Shown here piece after piece: positions 44,872-53,284 of a stretch of 64,000 nt of DNA. How positions within the stretch are numbered: position 1 is the stretch's first letter; every line of letters begins with the position of its first letter. The notes below the pieces were generated by a model, which did not search any database, was not told where the DNA came from, and saw only the letters and a list, made by a program, of their open reading frames with translations. The translations under genes were made by a program, and so were the position numbers. The stretch covers positions 3,658,001 through 3,722,000 of the forward strand of contig NZ_CP046564.1 of assembly GCF_009818105.1 (NCBI RefSeq), in the 5' to 3' direction. The DNA comes from Bacillus sp. N1-1 (GTDB lineage Bacteria; Bacillota; Bacilli; Bacillales; Guptibacillaceae).

Positions 44872-45216
44872 CTATATGACTTTGGTATTATATTTAAAGC
44901 ATTTTTCGCTAATACGACTGATTGGGTATTCTGTAGATTCAGCTAACATCAACAGAATATTAAAAAGTGATGACTTTGAAATCGTGATCCCATAATGCTT
45001 TTCGAGTAAATCTGAGAGGTAAAGAGGTCCCATACCGACTTGTGACCGTTCCAAAATTTTCACGACTTCCTTTGTTGGGGCTTCTGTTACTACCGAAGTG
45101 CCGCCATTCATTTGACTCATAATCGTTTCACGCTCTATTTCAAACTTTTGAAGCAACTTCATTTCTCTCGCATTGAGATCCATCAATTGTTGCTGTAGCT
45201 GAGTTTCTCCAGTCAT
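44872..45216 (-). CDS. Small Rok-like DNA-binding protein
   Basis: 114 residues. The N-terminus TQLQQQLMDLNAREMKLLQ... with FEIERETIMSQM (about 5-40) resembles the coiled-coil oligomerisation region of B. subtilis Rok. The C-terminal 65 residues (KEVVKILERSQVG through SEKCFKYNTKVI) resemble its winged-helix domain, including SDLLEKHYGITISKSSLFN. The long variable linker of Rok is almost missing, so the size is nearer the short sRok proteins. Rok-type proteins silence AT-rich acquired DNA and repress comK. Start at 45216 after AAAGGAG; the 41-residue longer frame covers the promoter at 45250-45278. Confidence 0.65.
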   Translation of the reverse strand: MTGETQLQQQLMDLNAREMKLLQKFEIERETIMSQMNGGTSVVTEAPTKEVVKILERSQVGMGPLYLSDLLEKHYGITISKSSLFNILLMLAESTEYPISRISEKCFKYNTKVI

Positions 45217-45249
45217 TGTGACATGCTCCTTTACGTTAAGAATGATCAA

Positions 45250-45278
45250 ATTGTAGCAAGTGATTTCTGAACAAACAA
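45250..45278 (-). promoter_or_regulatory. Sigma-A promoter of the Rok-like gene
   Basis: TTGTTT (45273-45278) and TACAAT (45250-45255) on the minus strand with 17-base spacing, about 35 bases upstream of the start codon. Confidence 0.7.
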
Positions 45279-45433
45279 GACTGTCGAAATTGGTGTAAAC
45301 GCAACCATACAGGTGTTCAGCCGATTCTGACACTTCCATATATTTCTTGAATAGACCCTATAACAAAATGGCATAGAAATTCAGACATTTTTTCAAAAAG
45401 GAGGTTTAGCTTACGTTTTGGAGATAACAAAGA

Positions 45434-45472
45434 TCAAAAAAAGAAGAAGGCAGAGGCGGCCTTCTTCTTTTT
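45434..45472 (-). terminator. Terminator of minJ
   Basis: AAGAAGAAGGC and GCCTTCTTCTT arms followed by U-rich sequence on the minus strand, just after the minJ stop. Confidence 0.85.
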
Positions 45473-45481
45473 ATTCAATAT

Positions 45482-46672
45482 TTATTGAGCTTCTTCCTGA
45501 TCTTCAAAGCGATTTTCTTTTACGAACAATAAACCAAGTTCATGATGAGTATTGTTATAAAGCGCTTTTTGTTCAAACCTTATCTCTCCATTAATGTCGA
45601 GAACCTCTAATTTACAAAATGCGGCATTCCGTTGAAGCGCTGTATAAAAGTCAAGGCCTTTTCCTAATGAAAGACCATTCACTTTTGAAATCACTTCACC
45701 AACCTGTAAACTCATTTGATCGGCAGGAGACCCCGGAATGATTCCTAAAATCACTAACCCTTCATTTCGCTCATTGAAATAGGCGGGCTTGTTTTTGCCA
45801 CGATGAAGAAGTAATATGCCAGCTCGTCCTACAATGACTAGGGAAACCGCAGCTAAAGCGACCCACTCGTTTTCCAAAAAATAACTGATCATACCAAGGA
45901 TCACCGTTCCAGCGCCAAGAAGAGCAACTTGTCTACCGTTTGTTTTCATTTCAGGAAGTGGTAGCGCATGGTGAATAAGTTTTCGAAAACCAATTGGGAA
46001 CGGAAGGAGAAGAAAGGCATAGGTCTGATTACCGAAATCCAGAAGCGGCCACCAAGAAAGAGATTCAACATTACCCACCGGAAGAAAAAGAAACAATGGT
46101 AAAAGCCATAATCTCTGCATTTCATGAGACCCCACAATCTTTCCGCGCTTACTTTCAACAAGTCTTGGAGATGTCTGCTTCCCGGCGTTCGTAGCAATTA
46201 AGTACCCTTCTATAAAGACTAGAAGCCCAACTAAAAGGGCGAGCGCTACAAGCGAAACAGATCCAATCCCTTCTTGCATCCTATTCAGGGTGCTGTTGCC
46301 AAGATCGCGGGGCGTATAAAACAACGCAGCAAAAACTGGAAGAATCATGACAAAAGCTGGAGACAAAAACCGAATTTGTCCTGTGATTAAAAGTAACAAT
46401 GCAGCGATGCTCATCGCGATCGTCGTACTGAAAGGAACCGTTAGACCTAGAAACAGATTAAGGATGAAAAATGCAGCTCCAATGATTAAACAAGGTACAA
46501 CAGCAAACACGACGTCATCCAGAACATCGTGCACTCTCGTATGAAAATCTCTACGGTCACGTTTCACTCGTGACCGCCCAAGAAGAAAAGCTCCGATGAT
46601 TGTGATATACGTGAGGGGATGTAGAAAAAAGCTTATAATCCCTTTAAGTATAGATAGGCCAAAAGTGTCCAT
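45482..46672 (-). CDS. minJ: Cell-division topological determinant MinJ
   Basis: Bridges DivIVA and MinD at poles and septa in Bacillus. 396 residues: about six to eight membrane segments over residues 8-280 (for example FVMILPVFAALFY, VALALLVGLLVFIEGYLI), then a PDZ domain from about 305 (GLVILGIIPGSPADQMSLQVGEVISKVNG, with the GSPAD carboxylate-loop region). This membrane-plus-PDZ layout and the position next to ctpB match B. subtilis MinJ. GGAGG is eight bases before the ATG. Confidence 0.9.
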   Translation of the reverse strand: MDTFGLSILKGIISFFLHPLTYITIIGAFLLGRSRVKRDRRDFHTRVHDVLDDVVFAVVPCLIIGAAFFILNLFLGLTVPFSTTIAMSIAALLLLITGQIRFLSPAFVMILPVFAALFYTPRDLGNSTLNRMQEGIGSVSLVALALLVGLLVFIEGYLIATNAGKQTSPRLVESKRGKIVGSHEMQRLWLLPLFLFLPVGNVESLSWWPLLDFGNQTYAFLLLPFPIGFRKLIHHALPLPEMKTNGRQVALLGAGTVILGMISYFLENEWVALAAVSLVIVGRAGILLLHRGKNKPAYFNERNEGLVILGIIPGSPADQMSLQVGEVISKVNGLSLGKGLDFYTALQRNAAFCKLEVLDINGEIRFEQKALYNNTHHELGLLFVKENRFEDQEEAQ

Positions 46673-46768
46673 TTAGTAATCCTCCATGCGTAAGTTCCTA
46701 TTTATCAAGAAGTAATAAATCGAAATGCAGTGCAAAACGCTTGTTACCTTCTGCAAACCGAGAAATTC

Positions 46769-46799
46769 GAAAAAAATTCCGCAGGTTTTCCTGCGGAAT
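46769..46799 (-). terminator. Terminator of ctpB
   Basis: ATTCCGCAGG and CCTGCGGAAT form a perfect 10-bp stem with an A-rich loop, followed by U7 on the minus strand. Confidence 0.92.
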
Positions 46800-46834
46800 A
46801 GCTTCGACATCAACCGTTTAATTCCTTCTTACGA

Positions 46835-48280
46835 TTATTTCGTAAGAAGCTCAACTGCTGTTTCGAGCTGCACATCGTTATCAGGATTGCGAATGGAATC
46901 AATAATATTCTCCTGAAGTTTTTGAGCCGTCTTTTCGTCTATTTTACCAGATACATTTATATCATTCGAACGTTGAAATGCTTTTACAGCAGTAACTGTT
47001 TTATCACTGAAGTAGCCATCTGTTCGTCCTGGTTCAAACCCAAGTCCTTTTAACATCACTTGAGCAGATTCCACTTGTTCATTGTTTTGATCAAACGATA
47101 GCGTTTTTTCAGAAGACAATGGATTGACATAGAAGTAATCAGGCTGTTTCGCTTCAACTGTAGGCTTAATTCCTTCCTTATGAATCCAATTACCGTCAGG
47201 TGTTAACCATTTAAACATCGTTAATTTAATGTTGCTGCCATCTCCAAGGTCGACTGTTGATTGAACAGTTCCTTTACCAAATGAAGACTCACCGACTAAA
47301 TCATAGCCGCCCGCTTCTTTAAGCGCACCAGCAAGAATTTCAGCAGCTGAAGCACTACCACGATCAATAAGTCCTACGATTGGATAGTCTTTTTTCTCTT
47401 CAAGCGAAGAAACAGATCCCTGTTTCTCTCCCTCACGATCTTCTATTTGAACATATGGTTTATCATTCGGAATAAGCTCCTCAGCCATATCCGAAACGAC
47501 ATTCAGTAGACCACCCGGATTATTTCGAACATCAAGGACAAGACCATCGATTCCCTGATCTTCGAGCTTTTCTAATTCTTTAGAGAAACTTTTAGCAGTA
47601 TCTTCTGAAAAGGACGTCACTTGTAAGACACCGATTGTCTTTCCATTTTCTTTGATGGTGTCCGCATGGACTGTTTCGATTGGAATCTCGTCACGCGTCA
47701 CTTCCACCGTCATAACCTCTGAAGCCCCAGGACGTTGAACACCAAGCGTAACGACTGTTCCTTTTTCACCACGTATTTTTAAAACAGCATCATATAAATC
47801 CAGACCTTCAGTGCTTTCGCCATCTATTGTCATAATTTTATCGTTTGGACGAAGACCTGCTTTTTCTGCTGGAGAGTCCTTATAAGGGGATACAATCGTA
47901 ACTCTTCCATCCGTCATATTCACTTCTGCTCCAATTCCTTCAAAAGAGGAACCAAGCGATTGACTAAATTGCTCAGCTGTCTTTGGATCCATATAAACCG
48001 AATAAGGATCTTCTAGCGTATCAACCATACCTTTAATGGCTCCATCTAACAGATCTTTCTGATCAACATCGCTCACATAGCGATCTTTAATTAACTCATA
48101 AGCTTTATTAATTTTCGTTAGCTCTTCTGACTCTATTTCATTTCCTGATCCAAGAGTTAAAGATTGAGCGCTTCCTTCAGGCTCGTCCTGAAATAGCGTA
48201 AAGGCTGCATATGTACCACCTGAACCGATAACCAGGGCGATCAAGACAAGCAAAGCCACAACTTTCCCCTGTATCTTCAT
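46835..48280 (-). CDS. ctpB: S41 carboxy-terminal processing protease (CtpB-like)
   Basis: Exported PDZ protease; B. subtilis CtpB cleaves SpoIVFA to trigger pro-sigma-K processing during sporulation. 481 residues: N-terminal membrane anchor (about 8-30), a PDZ domain (about 95-180) with GIGAEVNMTDGRVTIVSP, the S41 protease with nucleophile Ser in DRGSASAAEILAG and Lys in SSFGKGTVQS, and a C-terminal peptidoglycan-binding domain (about 395-455). Start at the ATG 48280 after GAGGTGA. Neighbours minJ and the ftsEX-M23 genes suggest an envelope role; the sporulation role is inferred from the family. Confidence 0.93.
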   Translation of the reverse strand: MKIQGKVVALLVLIALVIGSGGTYAAFTLFQDEPEGSAQSLTLGSGNEIESEELTKINKAYELIKDRYVSDVDQKDLLDGAIKGMVDTLEDPYSVYMDPKTAEQFSQSLGSSFEGIGAEVNMTDGRVTIVSPYKDSPAEKAGLRPNDKIMTIDGESTEGLDLYDAVLKIRGEKGTVVTLGVQRPGASEVMTVEVTRDEIPIETVHADTIKENGKTIGVLQVTSFSEDTAKSFSKELEKLEDQGIDGLVLDVRNNPGGLLNVVSDMAEELIPNDKPYVQIEDREGEKQGSVSSLEEKKDYPIVGLIDRGSASAAEILAGALKEAGGYDLVGESSFGKGTVQSTVDLGDGSNIKLTMFKWLTPDGNWIHKEGIKPTVEAKQPDYFYVNPLSSEKTLSFDQNNEQVESAQVMLKGLGFEPGRTDGYFSDKTVTAVKAFQRSNDINVSGKIDEKTAQKLQENIIDSIRNPDNDVQLETAVELLTK

Positions 48281-48304
48281 TGTACTCACCTCTTCTGATT
48301 TGAA

Positions 48305-48343
48305 GGAAAAGGCACCCCATCATAACGATGCGATGCCTTTTCA
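48305..48343 (-). terminator. Terminator of the M23 hydrolase gene
   Basis: AAAAGGCA and TGCCTTTT outer arms with inner CATCG/TGATG pairing on the minus strand, followed by TTTTCC, about 90 bases after the stop. Confidence 0.7.
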
Positions 48344-48434
48344 TCTTATTGTACTATATGATTCAGTTGTTTTCATTATGTTTCCATCTCAGAATGTGAG
48401 GGGAAAGAAAAATGGATAAAACATGATAACCAGT

Positions 48435-49805
48435 TTATCGAATGTAGTTCATTGGGTTAACGGCATTCGACTTACTAGAGTTCCATGAACCTTTGTGAAT
48501 TTCAAAGTGTAGATGTTGTCCAGTAGAATGTCCGGAGTTACCCATTGTGCCTAAATAAGTTCCCTGACTAACAGTCTGACCAGTAGATACAGCGCGATTT
48601 TTCATATGAGCGTAAACAGTCGTGTACATTTGTCCGTTAATGCTATGTGTAATGAACACAACATTACCGTATGAATCTGAGTGATAAGATCTTAAGACAG
48701 TTCCATCCGCCGCAGCTGATACAGGATTGTTACCACCTTGAGCAATATCAATTCCTGCATGGAATGTGCCCCAACGTTGTCCTAGTCCAGATGTAATTGG
48801 ACCTGCAGCAGGCTTAATGAATGATGCGCTACTTGATGGTGCTGGTGCAGGAGTTGGCGCTGGTTCAGGAGCTGGCGCTGGTGCTGAGTTTGAACTGCTT
48901 GAGCTGCTAGAGTTACTTGAGCTTGAAGCTGCTTCTTTTTTAGCTTTTGCCGCGGCCGCTGCTTCTGCTTCAGCTTTTTCTTTTGCCGCTTTAGCTGCCG
49001 CTGCTTTGCGCTCTTCTTCTGCTTTACGAGCTGCTTCTTCGGCACGTTTGATTTCTTGTTTCACAGCTGATTCTTGAGCAGAAAGAATTTCAGCCGTTTC
49101 GTTCAAGTCCATCATATGGTTATGAAGTTCGCCTTCTTCTTCTTCAAGCGATTTCATTAGCTTATCTTTCTGTGCTTTCTTTGCATCAAGCTCTTGTTTA
49201 AGATTCTCAAGCTCTGCTTTATTTTCTTCAAGAGAGGCTAACTTATCTTCAACTTGAGCTTTCTTTTCTTCAACAGCTTCCTTGTCTGCTTTATGCTCTT
49301 CAAGAATTTTCTTATCTTGATCGGCGATCGTATTTAGAGCAAGGACGCGCTCTACTAAATCACTGAAATCCGTTGCTCCAAGAAGAACTTCCATATAGTC
49401 AACCGTTCCGCCACCGTTTTGTTGCATGGAACGAACACGGTCTTTCAGAAGTTTATCACGTTCAGCAATTCGTTCTTCCAATGCTTTAATTTCTTCTTTT
49501 AGTTGATCAATTTCGGCATTTGTATCTTTAATCTCTTGTTCTTTCGCTGAGATTTTCTCGTCGGTTTCAGCGACTTCTTTGTTAAGCTTCTCAATTTCCG
49601 CTTGAACGTCTTCTTGCTCTGCTTTTACATCAGCAAGTTCAGATTCCTTTTTCTGCAACTCTTTTTCATTTGACGACTGCTTTTCTTTAACATTATTAAG
49701 TTGATCATCAAGATTTTCCGCACTAGCTGTTTGTGGAAGTGCTGCTGACAGTCCACTTAATGCTAGCGTTATTGTTAGAGCTGTTGCCATTATTTTTTGC
49801 TTCAA
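48435..49805 (-). CDS. Secreted coiled-coil M23 peptidoglycan hydrolase (EnvC/PcsB-like)
   Basis: 456 residues. Signal peptide with AXA-type cleavage near LPQTASAEN (about residue 30). A long heptad-rich coiled coil follows (about 35-260), then an Ala/Lys-rich stretch, a Ser/Pro/Ala low-complexity linker (about 290-325) and a C-terminal M23 (LytM) endopeptidase domain. Zinc motifs: HAGIDIA (His and Asp), AHMKN and HLHFEIHKG. Encoded directly downstream of ftsEX, so by analogy with EnvC, PcsB and CwlO it is a likely FtsEX-controlled cell-wall hydrolase. TTG start at 49805, eight bases after GGGGGAGG. Confidence 0.9.
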   Translation of the reverse strand: MKQKIMATALTITLALSGLSAALPQTASAENLDDQLNNVKEKQSSNEKELQKKESELADVKAEQEDVQAEIEKLNKEVAETDEKISAKEQEIKDTNAEIDQLKEEIKALEERIAERDKLLKDRVRSMQQNGGGTVDYMEVLLGATDFSDLVERVLALNTIADQDKKILEEHKADKEAVEEKKAQVEDKLASLEENKAELENLKQELDAKKAQKDKLMKSLEEEEGELHNHMMDLNETAEILSAQESAVKQEIKRAEEAARKAEEERKAAAAKAAKEKAEAEAAAAAKAKKEAASSSSNSSSSSSSNSAPAPAPEPAPTPAPAPSSSASFIKPAAGPITSGLGQRWGTFHAGIDIAQGGNNPVSAAADGTVLRSYHSDSYGNVVFITHSINGQMYTTVYAHMKNRAVSTGQTVSQGTYLGTMGNSGHSTGQHLHFEIHKGSWNSSKSNAVNPMNYIR

Positions 49806-49858
49806 TCTTTGTTCCTCCCCCAAAATAGATCAATCTATTTATCTGTTACTCTTTTCAT

Positions 49859-50752
49859 TTAAACTTTTAAGAATTTACGCATTGACGTAAGACTTCCCCA
49901 TACGCCAATAATGACACCGAGGACAATTAACAATCCAGATAGCTGATAGACAAACGGTGTTACTGGTAGTAAATCGATAAATAAAGTCGGAAAACGATTC
50001 GCTATTAACTCAATTAAATAGTAGTACCCATAGATTAGAATACCTATTGGGATAATTGAACCGAAGATTCCGATCAGAATACCTTCTATTAGAAACGGCC
50101 AGCGAATGAACCAATTAGTGGCTCCTACTAGTTTCATAATTTCGATTTCATGACTTCTGGCAACAATTGTTAGTTTAATTGTGTTTGAAATGAGGAACAT
50201 GGCTGTAAATAGTAATCCAACGACAAGCGCTAGTCCAACATTACGTGCAATTTCCAGTACTTTAAACAGTCGATTAACCGTGTCTTCAGCAAATTCAACG
50301 TCTTGTACATTATCTAGCTGTTGAATTTGTTTTGCCACCTCATTGACGTCTTGAGGATCTGTAGTCTTAACTAAGAATGCATCGCTTAGAGGATTTTCAT
50401 CTTTTAGCGATTCAAACACTTCTCCATTATCGCCGAGGTTCTCAATTAAATTATCCAATCCTTCTTCTTTGGATTGAAAGGTTACTGTTTCAACTCCCGA
50501 AATGTTTTCGATGTTTTCCTTTAATTCATCCTGCTGGTCTTGCTTGGCAGTTAAATCAATGAACGCACTGATTTCAACATCGCTTTCAAGTTGATCCCCA
50601 AATGCATTTAAATTCAGAAGCAGCGCGAGACAAACTCCAACTAGAAGGAGCGTAACGGTCACTGCAGAAATAGAAGCGAAAGTCATCCAGCCATTTCGTC
50701 CAAGGTTCTTAAAACCTTCTTTTCCGTGTCGACCAAACGTTTTAATTTTCAT
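49859..50752 (-). CDS. ftsX: Cell-division ABC transporter permease FtsX
   Basis: Membrane partner of FtsE; transmits ATP-driven conformational change to extracellular peptidoglycan hydrolases. 297 residues. One membrane segment near 30-50 (TFASISAVTVTLLLVGV), an extracellular domain (about 55-165), then three more membrane segments. This is the typical FtsX topology, with the cytosolic coupling stretch VARSHEIEIMKLVGAT. Start at MKIKTFGRHG (50752), after GAGGTGA; the nine-residue extension lies within ftsE. It overlaps ftsE by 11 bases. Confidence 0.95.
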   Translation of the reverse strand: MKIKTFGRHGKEGFKNLGRNGWMTFASISAVTVTLLLVGVCLALLLNLNAFGDQLESDVEISAFIDLTAKQDQQDELKENIENISGVETVTFQSKEEGLDNLIENLGDNGEVFESLKDENPLSDAFLVKTTDPQDVNEVAKQIQQLDNVQDVEFAEDTVNRLFKVLEIARNVGLALVVGLLFTAMFLISNTIKLTIVARSHEIEIMKLVGATNWFIRWPFLIEGILIGIFGSIIPIGILIYGYYYLIELIANRFPTLFIDLLPVTPFVYQLSGLLIVLGVIIGVWGSLTSMRKFLKV

Positions 50753-51428
50753 ACCCGTATTCACCTCTTGCTTCATCACGGGTCACTAAACCACCATCAA
50801 TTGCAATAACACGTTTTCTGAATGTATTCACAATATCTTTATTATGGGTTGCCATAATAACAGTTGTACCGCGATTGTTGATTTGATCAAGTAAATCCAT
50901 AATACCCCATGCTGTTTCTGGATCCAGATTTCCTGTTGGTTCATCTGTAAGCAGAATGTGAGGGTTATTGACGATCGCTCTTGCTATTGAAACCCTCTGC
51001 TGTTCTCCTCCAGAAAGTTCATCCGGAAGGAATCTTGCTTTGTTTTTCAAATTAACGAGACTCAATGTTTCCATGACTCTCTTGCGCGTACTTGCTTTGC
51101 TTTCTTCGATGACTTCAAGAGCAAAAGCGACGTTCTCATAAACCGTTAGCCTTGGTAAAAGCTTGAAATCCTGAAAAACAACGCCGATTTCGCGGCGTAG
51201 CTTAGGCACATGCTTATTCTTTAATTTGCCAACGTCTTTTCCATTAATAACGATTGTTCCACTTGTAGCCTTTTCTTCCCGATACATCATTCTCATAAAG
51301 GTTGACTTACCGGCACCACTTGGCCCAACTATGTAAACAAACTCGCCTTTATCAATCTTAATATCGATTCCGTTAATCGCTTTAATGCCATTGTTATACG
51401 TTTTCCAAACATCTTTCATTTCGATCAA
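50742..51428 (-). CDS. ftsE: Cell-division ABC transporter ATP-binding protein FtsE
   Basis: ATPase driving FtsX. 228 residues. Walker A GPSGAGKST (near 37), Q-loop VFQDFKLLP, signature LSGGEQQRVSIA, Walker B ILLTDEPTGNLD, H-loop ATHNK. The start is probably TTG at 51428 (AGGAAGTGG upstream), giving the family N-terminus MIEMKDVWKTY; the ATG three codons later is too far from the ribosome site. First gene of ftsE-ftsX-M23 behind an extended -10 promoter. Confidence 0.96.
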   Translation of the reverse strand: MIEMKDVWKTYNNGIKAINGIDIKIDKGEFVYIVGPSGAGKSTFMRMMYREEKATSGTIVINGKDVGKLKNKHVPKLRREIGVVFQDFKLLPRLTVYENVAFALEVIEESKASTRKRVMETLSLVNLKNKARFLPDELSGGEQQRVSIARAIVNNPHILLTDEPTGNLDPETAWGIMDLLDQINNRGTTVIMATHNKDIVNTFRKRVIAIDGGLVTRDEARGEYGYEN

Positions 51429-51530
51429 ATTGTACCACTTCCTACTTGCTTAAATTCTCGATGCAAATTCTTAGGAGTAAGGTTCTTATTGATAGTTCGT
51501 TTTTGAATTAGTTCCTTTACATCTGAAGAT

Positions 51531-51539
51531 ATTATAACA
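51531..51539 (-). promoter_or_regulatory. Extended -10 promoter of ftsEX
   Basis: TGTTATAAT on the minus strand (TGn plus perfect TATAAT), roughly 100 bases upstream of ftsE; no clear -35. Confidence 0.6.
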
Positions 51540-51724
51540 AACAATTTCGCTATTTTAAGACAAATTTTTATTACATTTTTGTTTCAAGAATGCTCAATAT
51601 GACATCTTCTGCAATAATGCATTAATAATTAATAGAATATTACACAATCTCGCTCCCTATTTTGGATGATCTAATATGGATCAATGGATTTACAAAAGGT
51701 GATTATCAGGCACTATAACTAAAT

Positions 51725-51751
51725 TAAAAAAGCACTCTTTTGGAGTGCTTT
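51725..51751 (-). terminator. Terminator of cccB
   Basis: AAGCACTC and GAGTGCTT arms with AAAA loop, followed by U6 on the minus strand. Confidence 0.85.
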
Positions 51752-51756
51752 TACCA

Positions 51757-52137
51757 TTATTTCATATCTGCTAGCCAGGATGCTAAATTTTCTTCTTGTT
51801 CTGTATCTCCTCTTAGAATGTTCCCTGGCATTTGGCCTTTCCCATTCTGTATCACAGCTAGGATTTCATCTTTTGATAACCGAGAGCCTATGTCTGAAAG
51901 CTGTGGCCCTACTTTCCCTTGCAGGTTTTCACCATGACAGCTCAAGCAATTTTTTTGATAGGTAGCTTCTGCTGCTGTTGCATCATATTCGCCCGACGTC
52001 TCTCCTGCATTTTCGTTTTCTGATGTATTGTTTGAAGAACTTTCATTGCTGCTTTCATTTCCACTATTTCCTCCACCACATGCTGCAAGGCTAAAGAGTA
52101 AAACAACTGCAAATAAAATCCCGATCCATTTCTTCAT
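51757..52137 (-). CDS. cccB: Cytochrome c-551 lipoprotein
   Basis: 126 residues. Lipoprotein signal peptide with lipobox LAAC at about residues 17-20, then a Gly/Ser/Asn/Glu-rich linker (to about 55) and a small class I cytochrome c domain. The haem-binding motif is CLSCH (CxxCH), with a methionine ligand candidate in GKGQMPGN. It carries electrons on the outer face of the membrane, probably to a terminal oxidase. Anchoring would use Lgt (28838-29650). AAAAGGGTGGGG precedes the ATG. Confidence 0.92.
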   Translation of the reverse strand: MKKWIGILFAVVLLFSLAACGGGNSGNESSNESSSNNTSENENAGETSGEYDATAAEATYQKNCLSCHGENLQGKVGPQLSDIGSRLSKDEILAVIQNGKGQMPGNILRGDTEQEENLASWLADMK

Positions 52138-52178
52138 TACCCCACCCTTTTCACTTCGTTTTCTATACTATTTCCGGG

Positions 52179-53051
52179 TTATTCTCTTTTAAAACCTTCT
52201 CCTAACACTTCAGTTGCATTCGAGACAATCACAAATGCCGAGGGATCAACGCCTTTTACAAGTTCTTTTAGTTTTGTAACTTCATTTTGCGCTACAACTA
52301 CCATAAGAATTGGACGTTTATCGTTTGTGTAACCACCCTGACCAGATATTCTTGTTACCCCTCGATCAATGACAGTAATGATTCCTTCTCGCAACTCTTC
52401 TTCTTTATCTGAAATAATGAGGGCCATTTTTGAGTAACCAAGGCCGAGCTGCACAACGTCAATCGTTTTACCTGTTAAGTACATCGCGATCAGGGCATAA
52501 AGGGCTTCTTCAAGACTAAAGACAAACGCTGATGCCACAACGATCAGTCCATCAATCATAAAGACACACGTTCCGAGTGAAACTCCCGTATACTTATTCA
52601 CGATCTGAGCGGCAAGATCTGTCCCACCTGTTGAGGCTTTTCCTCTAAAGACAATTCCTAGACCAACACCTACACCTAAACCACCGAACAGGGCACCTAA
52701 TAATGGATCGGTTGTCGCTGGTTCAACATTTTCAGTTAACTTTACGACAAAAGGAAGAAAGAGTGTTCCCACGAATGTCTTTGGACCATATTTTTTCCCA
52801 AGAAAAATCAAGCCGCTAATAAAAAGAGGGATGTTAAATGCCCACTGGACATAAGCTGGTTTCCAATCAAATACCCCTTTTGTAATTGTACTGATTCCAC
52901 TCACTCCACCAGAAGCAATACTGTTAGGAAGAAGGAAAAGGTTAAAGGCGATTGCTACGATGGCTGATCCAACCATAACGCTTACATATTCCAGTATCCT
53001 ATGATAAGGTGAAACTTTTCTCGCTGTAAACTTCGCTAACGTTGCTATCAT
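52179..53051 (-). CDS. yvjA: YitT family membrane protein with DUF2179 domain
   Basis: 290 residues: five or six membrane helices up to about residue 195 (IASGGVSGISTITKGVF and GKASTGGTDLAAQIVNKYTG are family motifs), then a soluble C-terminal DUF2179 domain (about 205-285, with VIDRGVTRISGQGGYT). The family is large in bacilli and its function is not established. The start is uncertain: ATG 53051 or in-frame GTG 53063, neither with a strong Shine-Dalgarno sequence. It lies between cccB and prfB, the location of yvjA in B. subtilis. Confidence 0.85.
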   Translation of the reverse strand: MIATLAKFTARKVSPYHRILEYVSVMVGSAIVAIAFNLFLLPNSIASGGVSGISTITKGVFDWKPAYVQWAFNIPLFISGLIFLGKKYGPKTFVGTLFLPFVVKLTENVEPATTDPLLGALFGGLGVGVGLGIVFRGKASTGGTDLAAQIVNKYTGVSLGTCVFMIDGLIVVASAFVFSLEEALYALIAMYLTGKTIDVVQLGLGYSKMALIISDKEEELREGIITVIDRGVTRISGQGGYTNDKRPILMVVVAQNEVTKLKELVKGVDPSAFVIVSNATEVLGEGFKRE

Positions 53052-53117
53052 AACTCTACTCACTCACTTACTTCTATGATTTTCGTCACTGCTTATTCCT
53101 AAGCCAAAGCCTTTCGT

Positions 53118-53146
53118 AGTATATCACCGGGTTTATAGGGTGTAAA
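53118..53146 (-). promoter_or_regulatory. Sigma-A promoter of the YitT gene
   Basis: TTTACA (53141-53146) and TATACT (53118-53123) on the minus strand with 17-base spacing. Confidence 0.7.
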
Positions 53147-53247
53147 CCGCATTGTAGCAGCGCGTTATCATGTTGAAGTGCTGTTCTATTCTTTATTACT
53201 TTGCCCCATTTCCTTCAAATCATAATTTCAAGTACTCCCAGTTAAAA

Positions 53248-53282
53248 TAGGAAAAAGCCCTTCTTTCGGCAGAAGGGCTTTT
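53248..53282 (-). terminator. Terminator of prfB (secA-prfB transcript)
   Basis: AAGCCCTTCT and AGAAGGGCTT arms, then U5, on the minus strand, immediately after the prfB stop. Confidence 0.88.
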
Positions 53283-53284
53283 CC

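Larger units (their letters stand above)
51429..51756. other. 328-base AT-rich region upstream of ftsE
   Basis: Contains the ftsE promoter (51531-51539) near its middle-left and the cccB terminator at its right end. The remaining ~180 bases are AT-rich with no frame, tRNA or repeat that I can identify. Confidence 0.6.

Noticed and set aside
45217..45339. 41-residue extension of the Rok-like protein
   Set aside because: It contains a TTGTTT-N17-TACAAT promoter and the AAAGGAG ribosome site, so it is leader DNA.
48766..49077. 103-residue plus-strand frame rich in Ala, Gly, Leu and Ser
   Set aside because: It is the antisense of the Ala/Lys- and Ser/Pro-rich linker of the M23 hydrolase; low-complexity coding makes the other strand open. 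No ribosome site.
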